DNA of 64,000 bases from Halorubrum sp. JWXQ-INN 858 (GCF_009806985.1 NZ_WUAX01000011.1:248001-312000), one strand, 5' to 3'. Shown: positions 24,661 through 33,969, counted from the first letter of the stretch. A program made the numbers and translations. The notes: a model not told the origin generated them from the sequence alone.

Positions 24661-25717
24661 ATGCGGCGAATTCGACCGCCGTTTTAATAGTCGTGTCGTC
24701 ATCCGCGAACGCGGCCTCGAACTCGTCGAGCCCGTACACGCCGGTGACGAGATCCGCGAAGAACGACTCCTCGAGCCCGGATAACCGGTCGACGGCGGCC
24801 TCGAAGTGTTCGTACCCCGAGTTGACGCTGCCGACCAGGGCCTTGTTGTGGAGGACGAGCTCGCGGTGGAGCCGTCCGCCGTCGACCTCGAACGCCCAGT
24901 CGCCGGGGACGCCCAATAGCGCGCCGACCCCGTTGGGCGCGAGCGCCTCGATCGCCTCGAAAGCGTGGGGCGCGTAGCCCGTCGCCTCGTAGACGAAGTC
25001 GACCGGCTCGTGGGCCGTGGGGACCTCCGGAACCGGCGTCTCGTTCGAGTCGACGTACGTCGCGCCGAGCGACTCGATCACGTCGATCGTCGGGTCGGGC
25101 CGCTCCCGGCGGCCGAGACAGTAGATCCGGTCGAACTCGTCGTCGAGCATGGCGACCGTGAGCAGCCCGAGCGAGCCGTTGCCGAGCACCAGCGCCGTCT
25201 CCGGCTCCCAGTGGAACGCCGACCGGCTCGCGTACGCGTGTTCGACCGCCTTCTCCGTGATCGACGCGGGCTCGACGAGGAACCCCCACTCGGCGAGCGC
25301 GGGCGGAACCGCGACGAGGAACTCCGCGGGGCTCGTGAAGTACTCCGCCATGAACCCGTGGTCGCCGACGATGCCCCGCTCGTGGTACTGTCCCGATGGG
25401 GCCATGTCGGGCTCGCCGCGCGCGAAGTACTCGTTCGCCCCGTTTGGAGGTCGCCGGACCGTCGGGACGACGAGGTCGCCCGCCTCGAACGGCGTGTCGT
25501 TGGGGTCCTCGACGACGCCGATCGCCTCGTGACCCAACACGAGGTGGTCGTCGCCCGCGGGCGAGCCGCCGTGGCCGCCTGCGATCACCTCGTGGTCGGT
25601 GCCGTCGACGCCGACCCGGAGCGTCCGTACGAGCGCCTCGCCGGGGGCCGGCTCCGGCCGGGGCTTCTCTACGATCACCGGCTCGTCGCCGTCGTCGTAC
25701 ACCGCGATCGCTTTCAT
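24647..25717 (-). CDS. gdh: Glucose 1-dehydrogenase
   Basis: A 356-residue MDR dehydrogenase starting MKAIAVYDDGDEPVIVEKPRPEPAPGEALVRTLRVGVDGTDHEVI. The GVDGTDHE segment and GHEAIGVVEDPNDTPFEAGDLVVPTVRRPPNGANEYFARGEPDMAPSGQY are diagnostic of haloarchaeal glucose dehydrogenase, with nucleotide-binding LVLGNGSLGLLTVAM. It oxidises glucose to gluconolactone with NADP+/NAD+ at the head of the semi-phosphorylative Entner-Doudoroff pathway. It sits upstream of and overlaps gfcR. A TTTTAG element about 20-25 nt upstream of the ATG at 25717 is a promoter candidate. Confidence 0.94.
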   Translation of the reverse strand: MKAIAVYDDGDEPVIVEKPRPEPAPGEALVRTLRVGVDGTDHEVIAGGHGGSPAGDDHLVLGHEAIGVVEDPNDTPFEAGDLVVPTVRRPPNGANEYFARGEPDMAPSGQYHERGIVGDHGFMAEYFTSPAEFLVAVPPALAEWGFLVEPASITEKAVEHAYASRSAFHWEPETALVLGNGSLGLLTVAMLDDEFDRIYCLGRRERPDPTIDVIESLGATYVDSNETPVPEVPTAHEPVDFVYEATGYAPHAFEAIEALAPNGVGALLGVPGDWAFEVDGGRLHRELVLHNKALVGSVNSGYEHFEAAVDRLSGLEESFFADLVTGVYGLDEFEAAFADDDTTIKTAVEFAAYEER

Positions 25718-25829
25718 GTCCGTCCCGAGGGCCCGACCGGCTAAAACATTTCTTCTATCCTGAGTAAAGCTTCGGGACGACCGTCCGACCGCCGGCGCAC
25801 TTTTCCCCCGCCCGCTCCCACCGGTGGGC

Positions 25830-26603
25830 GTGTGCACGCTCGCGCTCGCCTGGCGCGTCTTCGCCGACGCGCCGACCGCCGTCGCCGCCAACCGTGACGA
25901 GTCGCTCGATCGGCCGTCCGAGCCGCCCGCGGTCCGCGACGGTGATCCGCCGTCCGTCGCCCCGCGGGACGCGGTCGCCGGCGGGACCTGGATCGGCTGT
26001 ACGGGGTCCGGGCTCGTCGTCGCGGTCACGAACCGCTGGCTCGACGCCGACCGCGCGGGGGACCGTTCCCGGGGCCTGCTCGTCGACGACTGTCTCCGGG
26101 CGGGCTCGGCGGCGGCGGCCCTCCGCGTTCTGGAGGGCGAGGTCGCGGAACGCGCGTACGCCGGCTTCAACCTGGTCCTCGCGGACGACGACGACGCCTT
26201 CTGCTGTTCGTACGACGGCGAGCTCGACGTCACCCGGCTCGAACCGGGCGTGCACGTCGTCGGCAACGTGGGCGGCGTCGTGAACGGGCGGGCGCGCTTT
26301 GCGATCCCCGACCGTCGCGCCGAGCACGGCGCGGACCGTGCGGACAGCGCACGCCGGGTCGCTCGCGCGCTTGCACCCCGCTCCAAGGAGAACGCGACCG
26401 CGTGGCTCGATCGGGCGGGCGACGTCCTCTCGACGCACGCGTACGGGGCGTGCCTCCACGGCGACGGCTTCGGGACGCGGTCGTTCTCGCGGATCCGCAC
26501 GGGGCCGGACCCCGAGTTCGCGTTCGCCGACGGCCCGCCGTGTGAGACGCCCGCGGAGCCGGTGGCGCTCCCGGACGGCTTCAGCGACGACAGCGACTGC
26601 TAA
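25830..26603 (+). CDS. NRDE (TANGO2) family protein
   Basis: A 257-residue protein. The GTG at 25830 gives an N-terminus M-C-T-L, matching the family in which Cys-2 follows the start; an in-frame GTG two codons earlier is less likely. The defining motif is VAANRDESLDRPSEPP (NRDE), followed by GGTWIGC and VTNRW. The C-terminal HAYGACLHGDGFGTRSFSRI resembles an Ntn-hydrolase-like fold. The eukaryotic TANGO2 relative is linked to lipid or heme handling, but biochemical function is unsettled. Confidence 0.86.
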   Translation: MCTLALAWRVFADAPTAVAANRDESLDRPSEPPAVRDGDPPSVAPRDAVAGGTWIGCTGSGLVVAVTNRWLDADRAGDRSRGLLVDDCLRAGSAAAALRVLEGEVAERAYAGFNLVLADDDDAFCCSYDGELDVTRLEPGVHVVGNVGGVVNGRARFAIPDRRAEHGADRADSARRVARALAPRSKENATAWLDRAGDVLSTHAYGACLHGDGFGTRSFSRIRTGPDPEFAFADGPPCETPAEPVALPDGFSDDSDC

Positions 26604-26612
26604 ACGCCCCCC

Positions 26613-26689
26613 ACTGAACGTCCCCACTGAACGTCCCCACTGAACGTCCCCACAGAACGTCCCCACTGAACGTCCCCACAGAACGCCCC
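26613..26689. repeat. 13-nt tandem repeat, 6 copies
   Basis: Six units of ACTGAACGTCCCC (copies 4 and 6 read ACAG; the last lacks one base) start 9 nt after the stop codon of the NRDE gene. Confidence 0.92.
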
Positions 26690-26756
26690 ACGGACCATCG
26701 CGGTCGGGACGTGACGGAAAGCCAGTTTTAAGCGACTCGCGGGCGGTCCTTGGGGT

Positions 26757-27110
26757 ATGAGCGTGTCCGAACTCGAGGCCGAGCTGTCGGAAGACGAGCA
26801 CGCCGGCCTCGAACTGATCCGCGAGACCGGCGGGATCCACCAGAGCGACTTCTGGAAGGAACTCGACGTCTCCTCGCGGAAGGGGAGCCGTATCGCGGAG
26901 GCGTTGGAAGGGTCCGGGCTCATCCAGCGGGAAGAAACCGTCTACAACGGGCACAACACGTACTACCTCGAACCCGCGGCCCGGGACCTCGACTTCGCGC
27001 TGTTGATGGCCGACGACATGCTCTCCCCGTTCATCGGGGAGGAAGAGATCGACCCGCAGTCCGACGCATTCTCGCAGTGGCTGATGAACCTCGCGTACGA
27101 GGAGTACTGA
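26757..27110 (+). CDS. Winged-helix transcriptional regulator (MarR/ArsR-like, haloarchaeal)
   Basis: A 117-residue protein. Residues about 15-70 form a winged helix: LELIRETGGIHQSDFWKELDVSSRKGSRIAEALEGSGLIQREETVYNGHNTYYLEP, where the recognition helix is SSRKGSRIAEAL and the wing is ETVYNGHNTYY. An acidic C-terminal helix probably mediates dimerisation. It lacks cysteine or obvious ligand-sensing motifs. The target is unknown, and it precedes the iron-type dehydrogenase by 150 nt. Confidence 0.78.
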   Translation: MSVSELEAELSEDEHAGLELIRETGGIHQSDFWKELDVSSRKGSRIAEALEGSGLIQREETVYNGHNTYYLEPAARDLDFALLMADDMLSPFIGEEEIDPQSDAFSQWLMNLAYEEY

Positions 27111-27144
27111 CCGCGGACGAGACCGGTTTTTTCCGTTCCGCTTT

Positions 27145-27190
27145 CCGCTTCGTTCCCGGTCCGTTCTCCGTTTCGTTCCCGGTCCGTTTC
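27145..27190. repeat. 23-nt direct repeat, 2 copies
   Basis: Two tandem 23-nt units (core CGTTCCCGGTCCGTT) lie 34 nt after the stop of the regulator gene. Confidence 0.8.
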
Positions 27191-27260
27191 CCGGACCGCT
27201 TCCGGCAGCGTGCGTCACGGTCCCACAGGTACAAGCCGCCGGCCGTGGTACCGTTCGAGG

Positions 27261-28490
27261 ATGATACCCATCGCGGACGCCTTCGACCACGACTACCGGG
27301 GCTGTGACATCCTGTTCGGACGCGGGCGCGCCGCCGACCTCGGCGCGTACCTCGGTGACCACGGGCTCGACGCCGCGCTCGTCGTCTGCGGGTCGAACGT
27401 CGGCGCGAACGACGACCTGATGGACCCGATCCGCGAGGGGCTCGGCGACCGTCACGCCGGCACGTTCGCCGAGACGACCCCGAGCAAACGGATCGAGACG
27501 GCGGCCGCCGTGGTCGACGAGGTTGACCGGCTCGACGCCGACGTCGTGATCGGCGTCGGCGGCGGGAGCAGCCTCGACGTCGCCCGCCAAGCGACCATAC
27601 TCGCCGCGGACGGCCGCGACGTCGCGGACCTCAAAGCGGAGGCCGAAGGGGGGTCGATCGCCCCGCTGGAGGGCGACCCGACGGTGCCCGTGATCGTGGT
27701 CCCGACGACGTTCGCGGGCGCGGACGTCTCGCTCGGCGGGTCGCTGGAGGTGCTGCCGGCCGCCGACTCCCCGACCGGTCAGCCGATAACGGCGCGGGGA
27801 GAGGTGCTGCCGATGGCGGACCTCGCGGACCCCGAGCTAGTAGCGACGACGCCGCGGAGCGTGCTCGTCGGGTCGGCGATGAACGGGTTCAACAAGGGAC
27901 TCGAGACGCCGTACGCGCGGGACGCCTCCCCCGTGAGCGACGCGTCGGCGATCCACGGGCTCCGGCTGTTCCGCGACGCGCTCCCCCGGGTCGCGGACGG
28001 CAACTACGGGATGGATGCGGGGGACGAAAACGGGGACGACGACGCTCCCCGCTGGCTGGACCGGGCCGTGGCGGGGACGCTGCTCGTCCAGTTCGACCGG
28101 AAGATATCGGTGATCCACGCGTTCGGACACGGCTTCTCGCGACGGTACGACGTCCACCAGGGCGCGATCCACGCGATACTCGCGCCGCACGTCCTCGCGT
28201 ACCTCTTCGGGGAGGTCGACGCGAGCCGGGACGCCCTGGCGGCGGGACTCGGTGTCAACGTCGACGGGCTCGACGCTGACGCCGTCGCGGACGCGGTCGT
28301 CGAGGCGGTCGCCGAGGTCCGCGACGGGATGGGGCTCCCGCGGCGGCTCCGCGACCTCGACGCGACCCGCGAGGCCGACCTGCCGGCTATCGCCGAGTTC
28401 ATCGCCGACGACCCGCCGATGGAGCGAGCCCCCGCCGGGCTGACGGGCGACCCCGACGACATCGAAGCCGTCCTCCGGAACGCCTGGTAG
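27261..28490 (+). CDS. Iron-containing alcohol dehydrogenase family protein
   Basis: A 409-residue protein of the iron-type ADH / glycerol dehydrogenase superfamily. It shows the NAD-binding GVGGGSSLDVARQATILAADG near 99, VPTTFAGADVS, and the metal-binding histidines in VIHAFGHGFSRRYDVHQGAIHAILAPHVL near 285-310. It should oxidise an alcohol or polyol with NAD(P); the substrate is unknown. It is not a close match to glycerol-1-phosphate dehydrogenase. It ends 16 nt from the convergent PH-domain gene. Confidence 0.85.
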   Translation: MIPIADAFDHDYRGCDILFGRGRAADLGAYLGDHGLDAALVVCGSNVGANDDLMDPIREGLGDRHAGTFAETTPSKRIETAAAVVDEVDRLDADVVIGVGGGSSLDVARQATILAADGRDVADLKAEAEGGSIAPLEGDPTVPVIVVPTTFAGADVSLGGSLEVLPAADSPTGQPITARGEVLPMADLADPELVATTPRSVLVGSAMNGFNKGLETPYARDASPVSDASAIHGLRLFRDALPRVADGNYGMDAGDENGDDDAPRWLDRAVAGTLLVQFDRKISVIHAFGHGFSRRYDVHQGAIHAILAPHVLAYLFGEVDASRDALAAGLGVNVDGLDADAVADAVVEAVAEVRDGMGLPRRLRDLDATREADLPAIAEFIADDPPMERAPAGLTGDPDDIEAVLRNAW

Positions 28491-28506
28491 CCCCCGTACA
28501 CATCGG

Positions 28507-30543
28507 TTACCGGTCGGAGCGTCGCTTCTCATCGTCTTCTGCGTCGCCTTCAGTGTCGTCGTCCACGTCGTCTTCTGCGTCGGCGATGTCGATCCCGTCG
28601 TCCACGCCGTTCTCGCCGTCGTCCACGCCGTTCTCGCTGTCGACCTCGGCCTCGTCCTCGCCATCGTCGTCGTCGAAACCGTCCAGGCCGTCGTCGCCGT
28701 TCTCGTCTCCCTTATAAGCGACGTCCGCGTCCGACGGGTGGTGATCGACCGCGTAGTCGCCGGTGTCGACGGTCTCCGCGGGCTGTGAGTAGTCGCGGTC
28801 GGTCGCCCCGAACTCCGGCCGAACGACGCCGTCGGCAGCGGTGTCGCCGGGTCCGGTGTCGTCGGGTTCTGTCTCGTCGAGTTCGGCGTCGCCGGATGTG
28901 GTACTGTCGTCCGCGTCGACGCCGTCAGCCGTCGTCTCGCTCGTGTCGTTGGTCCCGGCCTCCTCGTCCGTGTCGGTGTCTTCCTCGTCGTCGGTGTCGT
29001 CCGTGTCGGTGTCGTCAACGTCGAGCCATTCGAACGGCTCCCGTCGCGCGCGACGCTCGACGAGCGCGTCCTGGAGCCTGTCGGTGAGCTCCTCGCGGAG
29101 CGTGACCGCTTCGGTGACGTCGAAGTCGACGGCGGCGGCGTCGCCCCCGACGATGGAGCCGGTCCCGGCGGTGTCGGCTACGACCGTCGCCACGCGCCAT
29201 CGCCGCTGGAAGACGGTCCGGGTGTCGATCACGTTCTGGATCCGGTAGTACGGGACCGCCTTCACCTGTCGGCTCCAGAAGCCGTTCCGGGTGAGGAGGT
29301 GGTTCTCGCCGAGCCAGTAGCCGCGGTGTTTCCACTTCAGGTGTGCGGCGAGCGGGACGACGAGGAGCAGCGCGAGCGGCCCGTACCACGGCAGCGTCGC
29401 CGCGACCCACCAGTCGATCGCGAACGCGATCCCCGTGAGGAGGGTCACGACCATCGCGTACCGGAAGCCGTATCGCCAGCGGATCCGCGTCGGCGGGCGG
29501 CTGAACTCGGGATCGCCGAACGCCTCGACCTCGCGCGCGAGGTCGTACACGCGATCGGTGGCCGCGATGGGGACGGCCGCCTGACTGCCGTAGTCGCCGC
29601 CCTGTCCCGGCGCGTAGCCGGCCGTCTCGATCGACAGCGTCGCATAGCCGAGGGCCCGCTTCGCGGGGTTGTCCGAGATCGTCAGCGTCTGGACCTTCTC
29701 GGTCGGGATCGAGCCGCTGTAGCGGCGGAACAGCCCGCGCTCGTAGCGCAGCTCGTCGCCCGCGCGCGACAGCCGGAACCCGTAGTAGTTCGAGAAGGCG
29801 ACGACCGCGCCGATGACCCACGAGACGAGGACCAACAGCCCCAACCCGACGACCGCGGTCGCCGTGAGCAGCGCGGCCGAGGAAGCCGGGAGGAAGCCGG
29901 ACAACACCGGCACCGACCCCGACGCGACGAACGCGAGCAGCCCGATGAGTCGGCCGTCGAACGAGAGCGCGCCGACGAGCGCGAGCTCGCCCGGCGAGAT
30001 GGCGAACAGGTCCTCCTCGACCGGCTCCGCGAAGTCGTCGCCGTCGCTCGCGTCTCCGGCCGCACCGGTCGCGGTACCCACGCCGGTCGCACTGCCCGTT
30101 CCGCCCGCGCGCGCCTTCGTCGCCGATTTGCGCCGTTGGACCTCGCGCTGGAGGCGGGTCGCCTCCGCGGGGGTGACGTACCGGATCGACCCCTCGGTAC
30201 TGGAGCCGCCGGCCGTTTCGAGGTCGACCGCGGCGATGCCGATCGCGCGCTGGATCACGTTCCGGCTCACGTCGACGTTCTGGATCCGCCGGTACGGGAT
30301 CTCGCGCTCGCGGCGGGATATCACGCCGGAGGAGATGTCGAGGGTGTCCGCCGTCAGCTCGTAGTCGAACCGGCGGTAGTAGGCGACCTCGTACGCGCCG
30401 GCGGCGGCGAGAACCGCGGCCGAGGCCCCGACGGCGACGTGGGTCCCCCAGTCGTTCGCCGTCGCGAGGAAGAAGAGCAGGATGACGACCCCCGACACCT
30501 TCTGGAGCGCGCGGTACGGGATCGACTGGACGGCCAGCTTCAC
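28507..30543 (-). CDS. Large PH-domain (YdbT/bPH2) membrane protein
   Basis: A 678-residue protein with GTG start at 30543, overlapping the previous gene as GTGA. It has three related bPH2 modules, each following a pair of hydrophobic helices: ISRREREIPYRRIQNVDVSRNVIQRAIGIAAVDLETAG, RRYSGSIPTEKVQTLTISDNPAKRALGYATLSIETAG and SRQVKAVPYYRIQNVIDTRTVFQRRWRVATV. The C-terminal 160 residues are extremely Asp/Glu/Thr-rich and probably disordered. The architecture equals Bacillus YdbT and pairs with the YdbS-like protein upstream. Bacterial pairs affect cell envelope or bacteriocin sensitivity; the archaeal role is unknown. Confidence 0.85.
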   Translation of the reverse strand: MKLAVQSIPYRALQKVSGVVILLFFLATANDWGTHVAVGASAAVLAAAGAYEVAYYRRFDYELTADTLDISSGVISRREREIPYRRIQNVDVSRNVIQRAIGIAAVDLETAGGSSTEGSIRYVTPAEATRLQREVQRRKSATKARAGGTGSATGVGTATGAAGDASDGDDFAEPVEEDLFAISPGELALVGALSFDGRLIGLLAFVASGSVPVLSGFLPASSAALLTATAVVGLGLLVLVSWVIGAVVAFSNYYGFRLSRAGDELRYERGLFRRYSGSIPTEKVQTLTISDNPAKRALGYATLSIETAGYAPGQGGDYGSQAAVPIAATDRVYDLAREVEAFGDPEFSRPPTRIRWRYGFRYAMVVTLLTGIAFAIDWWVAATLPWYGPLALLLVVPLAAHLKWKHRGYWLGENHLLTRNGFWSRQVKAVPYYRIQNVIDTRTVFQRRWRVATVVADTAGTGSIVGGDAAAVDFDVTEAVTLREELTDRLQDALVERRARREPFEWLDVDDTDTDDTDDEEDTDTDEEAGTNDTSETTADGVDADDSTTSGDAELDETEPDDTGPGDTAADGVVRPEFGATDRDYSQPAETVDTGDYAVDHHPSDADVAYKGDENGDDGLDGFDDDDGEDEAEVDSENGVDDGENGVDDGIDIADAEDDVDDDTEGDAEDDEKRRSDR

Positions 30544-31004
30544 ACCGCGTCCTCCCCGTCGGCGCGGATCGCGAGCCGTTTCAGCTCCTCGCGGAGGTCG
30601 TCGGCGCGCTCGGGGGTCAACCCCGGGATCCGGACGTCCGCGCCGCGGGAGCCGGCGGTGTAGACGACACACGACGCGAGCCCGACGCCCCGCTCGACGG
30701 GGCCGCGCCGCGAGTCGACGTGTTGGATCCGGACCAGCGGCACGGCGGTCCGGACCTGCGTGACGACGCCCCGGTCGAGGTAGAGCGCGTCCTCGCGGAT
30801 CTCGTAGCTCCACCGGCGATAGCGGAGGAGGGCGTGGCCGACGCCGACGGCGAGCAACGCCGCGCCGGCGACGATCGGGACCCATTCCGGCAGGTAGCCG
30901 AAGTAGGCACCGGCCGCGAGCGGGAGCGTGAGGAACGCGGCGAGCAGCGCCGCGCGGAGGGCCCAGACGAGCCGTACGCGGGGATGGAGCCGTAGTGTCG
31001 TCAT
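30540..31004 (-). CDS. Small PH-domain (YdbS/bPH2) membrane protein
   Basis: A 154-residue protein starting MTTLRLHPRVRLVWALRAALLAAFLTLPLAAG. Two hydrophobic helices (residues about 11-31 and 38-55) are followed by one bPH2 domain containing EIREDALYLDRGVVTQVRTAVPLVRIQHVDSRRGPVERGVGLASCVVYTAG. It is the YdbS-like half of a YdbS/YdbT pair, with a 4-nt overlap. Its ATG overlaps the stop of an 11-codon micro-ORF (31001-31036), suggesting coupled translation. Confidence 0.85.
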   Translation of the reverse strand: MTTLRLHPRVRLVWALRAALLAAFLTLPLAAGAYFGYLPEWVPIVAGAALLAVGVGHALLRYRRWSYEIREDALYLDRGVVTQVRTAVPLVRIQHVDSRRGPVERGVGLASCVVYTAGSRGADVRIPGLTPERADDLREELKRLAIRADGEDAV

Positions 31005-31036
31005 CGGCGTCCCCCCGTCGCGTGTCCGAAGGTCAT
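31001..31036 (-). CDS. Micro-ORF coupled to the PH-domain operon
   Basis: ATG at 31036 opens MTFGHATGGRR, whose TGA overlaps the ATG (31004) of the PH-domain gene as ATGA. A CTTATAAG box at 31059-31066 lies 23-30 nt before this ATG, exactly the leaderless spacing seen for other genes here, whereas it is 55 nt from the PH start. The micro-ORF is therefore likely the first translated frame of the transcript. Confidence 0.45.
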   Translation of the reverse strand: MTFGHATGGRR

Positions 31037-31058
31037 GCGTGGTCGTTGTCACGGGGAA

Positions 31059-31066
31059 CTTATAAG
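31059..31066 (-). promoter_or_regulatory. TATA box of the PH-domain operon
   Basis: CTTATAAG at the standard distance from the micro-ORF ATG at 31036. Same octamer as at 10944 and 40288. Confidence 0.6.
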
Positions 31067-31095
31067 CGTTCGAAAACGGGCACGCGACCGAGGAT

Positions 31096-31191
31096 CGATT
31101 CGAGGGTCGATTCGAGCGTCAATTCGAGGGTCGGTTCGAGGGGCACTTCGAGGGTCCGTTCGAGGGGCAATCCGAGTGTCGACCCGAGATC
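31096..31191. repeat. 12-nt tandem repeat, 8 copies
   Basis: Eight 12-nt units (consensus CGATTCGAGGGT on plus) end over the stop codon of the squalene-synthase-like gene (31190-31192). Decay increases toward the gene. Confidence 0.9.
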
Positions 31192-32257
31192 AGTCCGCGG
31201 GTTCGACCGCGCGGTGGTACGGGGTGCGGGCGATCGTCTCGCGGAGCTCCGCCAGCGAGTCGCGGCCGGCGTCGCCGGCGACGGACATCACGGCGAACAC
31301 CTCCTGTCTCGACACCTTCACGCCCGCCTCGGTGAGCGCGTCCTCGGGCCGCGAGCGGAGCTCGCGGAGCGTGCCGACCGCGAGCAGGTACGGCACCGAC
31401 CACGCCTCGATCGTGTTGCCGTGTGAGAGCGGCATCGTCTCGAGATACGCCTGCGCGTCGTCGAGGAACGAGCGCGCGTGGTCGGCGGTGCGGTCGACGA
31501 CGCGGGCCGACGACTCCCGGTTCTCGGGGGCGATGATCGCCTCCTGGTCGACCCCCTCGTCCGCGAGCCATTCGGCGGGGAGGTAGACGTTGTTCTCCTC
31601 GGTGTAGTCGTCGTAGACGTCCTTCGAGACGTTGACGAGCTGGAGGAGGAGCCCGAACTCCTCGGCCGTCTCGCGGAGCCGCCGGGCGCGCTCCTCGGTG
31701 ACCTCGCCCCGCGTGAGCAGGTTCGTGATGAGGTTTCCGACCGTCCCCGCGGCGTAGTAGCAGTACTGCTCCAGCTCGGCCCGGTCGCCGATGCGGAGCC
31801 CGCCCTCGTCGGCGTGGCGGTCGACGAACATCGCCATCCCGTCGACCATCTCGACGACGGGGGGAACGATCGCGGCGCGGACGTCGGCGTCCAGCTCCTC
31901 GAACGTCGCGACGATCGTCGGCGACTCCGCGACGACGGCCCAGTCGTCGTTGCGGTCGGCGGGCGCAGGGAGCCACTCGTCGACCTCCTCGCGGAAGCGG
32001 TGGATGTCGACGTCCTCGTCGGGGTCGATCGCGCGTCTGTACGTCCTGAGCACGTCGCTCTGTGTCCCCGGGGGGATGTGGCCCGCGTCCTCGACGGTGT
32101 CCGCGACGCGACAGAGGAGGTAGCCGAGACAGATCTGTGAGGCCATCGGCTCGTCCAACACGTCGACGGTCAGCGCGAAGGTCCGGGACACGCCCTGGAC
32201 CGCCTCGTGACACCACGCGAGGTCCGGCTCGACGGAACCGTGTTCTCGTCCGCTCAT
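31190..32257 (-). CDS. Squalene/phytoene synthase family protein, squalene-synthase-like
   Basis: A 355-residue head-to-head prenyl synthase. The first Asp-rich motif is in SRTFALTVDVLDEPMASQICLGYLLCRVADTVEDAG and the second in LLLQLVNVSKDVYDDYTEENNVYLP, with YCYYAAGTVGNLITNLL between. Spacing and the LGYLLCRVADTVED wording resemble squalene (farnesyl-diphosphate farnesyl) synthase more than CrtB. It would join two farnesyl diphosphates to squalene, a major neutral lipid of halophiles. There is no adjacent isoprenoid gene. Confidence 0.85.
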   Translation of the reverse strand: MSGREHGSVEPDLAWCHEAVQGVSRTFALTVDVLDEPMASQICLGYLLCRVADTVEDAGHIPPGTQSDVLRTYRRAIDPDEDVDIHRFREEVDEWLPAPADRNDDWAVVAESPTIVATFEELDADVRAAIVPPVVEMVDGMAMFVDRHADEGGLRIGDRAELEQYCYYAAGTVGNLITNLLTRGEVTEERARRLRETAEEFGLLLQLVNVSKDVYDDYTEENNVYLPAEWLADEGVDQEAIIAPENRESSARVVDRTADHARSFLDDAQAYLETMPLSHGNTIEAWSVPYLLAVGTLRELRSRPEDALTEAGVKVSRQEVFAVMSVAGDAGRDSLAELRETIARTPYHRAVEPAD

Positions 32258-32434
32258 TCAGTTACCCGTTCTTACGGCACAACCCATAAAAAAGCCTCGC
32301 GGGACGGACTCGCACGGAGACGACCGCGGATCGGGGCGAAACCGGCCGATAGCGGGGTTTTGACCTCCCGCGAACGACCCGTCCGTGTACAACCGTGTGA
32401 AAACCGCTAAGGCGTCGGGGCGGGAGGTGGTGGC

Positions 32435-33580
32435 ATGGACGTGACGCTCTCCGCGGAGCACCGACAGATCCGCGACACGGTCGGCGAGTTCGTCGACGAG
32501 GAGGTAGTTCCCCGCGCGGCGGCGATCGACCGGACCGACGAGTTCCCCGCCGACCTGGTCGGGGAGCTGGCCGACCTGGGGCTCATGGGGATGCCCTTCC
32601 CGACCGAGTACGGAGGCGCGGGCCTCGACGCGCACGGCTACGTCGTCGCGCTCGCGGAGATCTCGCGGGGGTCCGGCGGGCTCGGGACGATCGTCGCCGC
32701 GCACACCTCGCTGGCGGGGACCATGCTGTACGCGTTCGGCGACGAGCCGCAGCGCGAGCGGTTCCTCACCCCGCTCAACGAGGGGGTCGACATCGGGGCG
32801 TTCGCGCTCTCGGAGGCGGGCGCGGGGTCGGACGTCCCCGCGATGACGACGACCGCCGAGCGCGACGGGGACGGCTACGTCCTGTCCGGCGGGAAGCTCT
32901 GGACCTCGAACGGCTCCGTCGCCGACACGGTGGTCGTCTTCGCGAAGACCGACCCGGAGGCGGGCCGCGACGGGATCTCGGCGTTCGTCGTGCGTCCCGG
33001 GACGGACGACGGGTTCGTCGTCGAGGGGACCGAGACGAAGCTCGGCGACAAGGGCTGTCCGACCGCGGAGCTCCGGTTCGACGACCTGTGGCTCCCCGCC
33101 GACCGGCTGCTCGGCGAGCCGGGCGACGGCTTCCTGCAGGCGTTGCGGACCCTCAACGGCGGGCGGATCAGCATCGCCGCGCGCTCGATCGGGATCGCGC
33201 AGGCGGCGTTCGAGGCGGCGCGGGCGTACGCGACGGAGCGCGAGCAGTTCGGCGGCCCCATCGCCGACTTCCAGGCGATCCAGCACAAGCTCGCGGACAT
33301 GGACACGAAGGTGCAGGCGGCGACGCTGCTCACTCATAAGGCGGCCGCGCGCAAGGAGCGCGACGAGCGGTTCATCAAGGAGGCCGCCCAGGCGAAGCTG
33401 TACGCCTCGGAGATCGCCCGCGAGGTCGCCAACGAGGGGATCCAGATCCACGGCGGCTACGGCTACACCACGGACTTCCCCGCCGAGCGGTTCTACCGGG
33501 ACGCGAAGCTCTCGGAGATCTACGAGGGGACGAGCGAGGTGCTGCGGAACACGATCGCCCGGGAGCTGCTGACGGAGTAG
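32435..33580 (+). CDS. Acyl-CoA dehydrogenase
   Basis: A 381-residue FAD enzyme starting [29 protein letters not shown]. Signatures are [15 protein letters not shown] (first FAD loop), [30 protein letters not shown] substrate helix, [21 protein letters not shown] and the C-terminal [33 protein letters not shown] with catalytic Glu in YEGTSE. It catalyses alpha,beta-dehydrogenation of an acyl-CoA, passing electrons to ETF; the membrane oxidoreductase at 48621 could be the acceptor chain. Element B follows its 3' end. Confidence 0.93.
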   Translation: MDVTLSAEHRQIRDTVGEFVDEEVVPRAAAIDRTDEFPADLVGELADLGLMGMPFPTEYGGAGLDAHGYVVALAEISRGSGGLGTIVAAHTSLAGTMLYAFGDEPQRERFLTPLNEGVDIGAFALSEAGAGSDVPAMTTTAERDGDGYVLSGGKLWTSNGSVADTVVVFAKTDPEAGRDGISAFVVRPGTDDGFVVEGTETKLGDKGCPTAELRFDDLWLPADRLLGEPGDGFLQALRTLNGGRISIAARSIGIAQAAFEAARAYATEREQFGGPIADFQAIQHKLADMDTKVQAATLLTHKAAARKERDERFIKEAAQAKLYASEIAREVANEGIQIHGGYGYTTDFPAERFYRDAKLSEIYEGTSEVLRNTIARELLTE

Positions 33581-33728
33581 CGACGGCGAGGCCGCGTAAC
33601 AGCGGCACCCGCCGTCGGTCGCGTCCCATCGCCGAAGAACGGCGACGCACCGAGCGATCCCGCGACCGATCGAGCGGTTATAAATGGCCCCCCAACGGGG
33701 ACGACGCCGCGGATAACCGAGCGGTGCG

Positions 33729-33821
33729 GTTGGCGCGTGCGAGGAACGCGCGCGAGGGAGCAGTCGGGGACCGCCGGGCACTTCCGGCGGTCCCCGACTG
33801 CGAGGCTGGGGAGGTCTGAGG
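33729..33821 (+). repeat. Structured repeat element, copy B
   Basis: GGCGCGTGCGAGGAACGCGC (imperfect hairpin) leads into GCGCGAGGGAG. A perfect 17-bp stem follows (33761-33777 with 33784-33800, loop GCACTT), then the conserved tail CGAGGCTGGGGAGGTCTGAG at 33801. The stem sequence is unrelated to that of copies A, C and D, while the strands on both sides are shared. It lies 148 nt downstream of the acyl-CoA dehydrogenase stop. Confidence 0.6.
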
Positions 33822-33969
33822 CCGCGGTGCGGGACGGTCGGCGGAGCGGGTTCCGCGATCAGGTGCGGTCCGCGGGTGCGGCCAGCGCCGTCGCCACTGA
33901 TACACGGCCGATCGCGTCGACGGAGCCGACGACACGCCGACGACGGGGTCACAGCCACCGCGTCGACGG

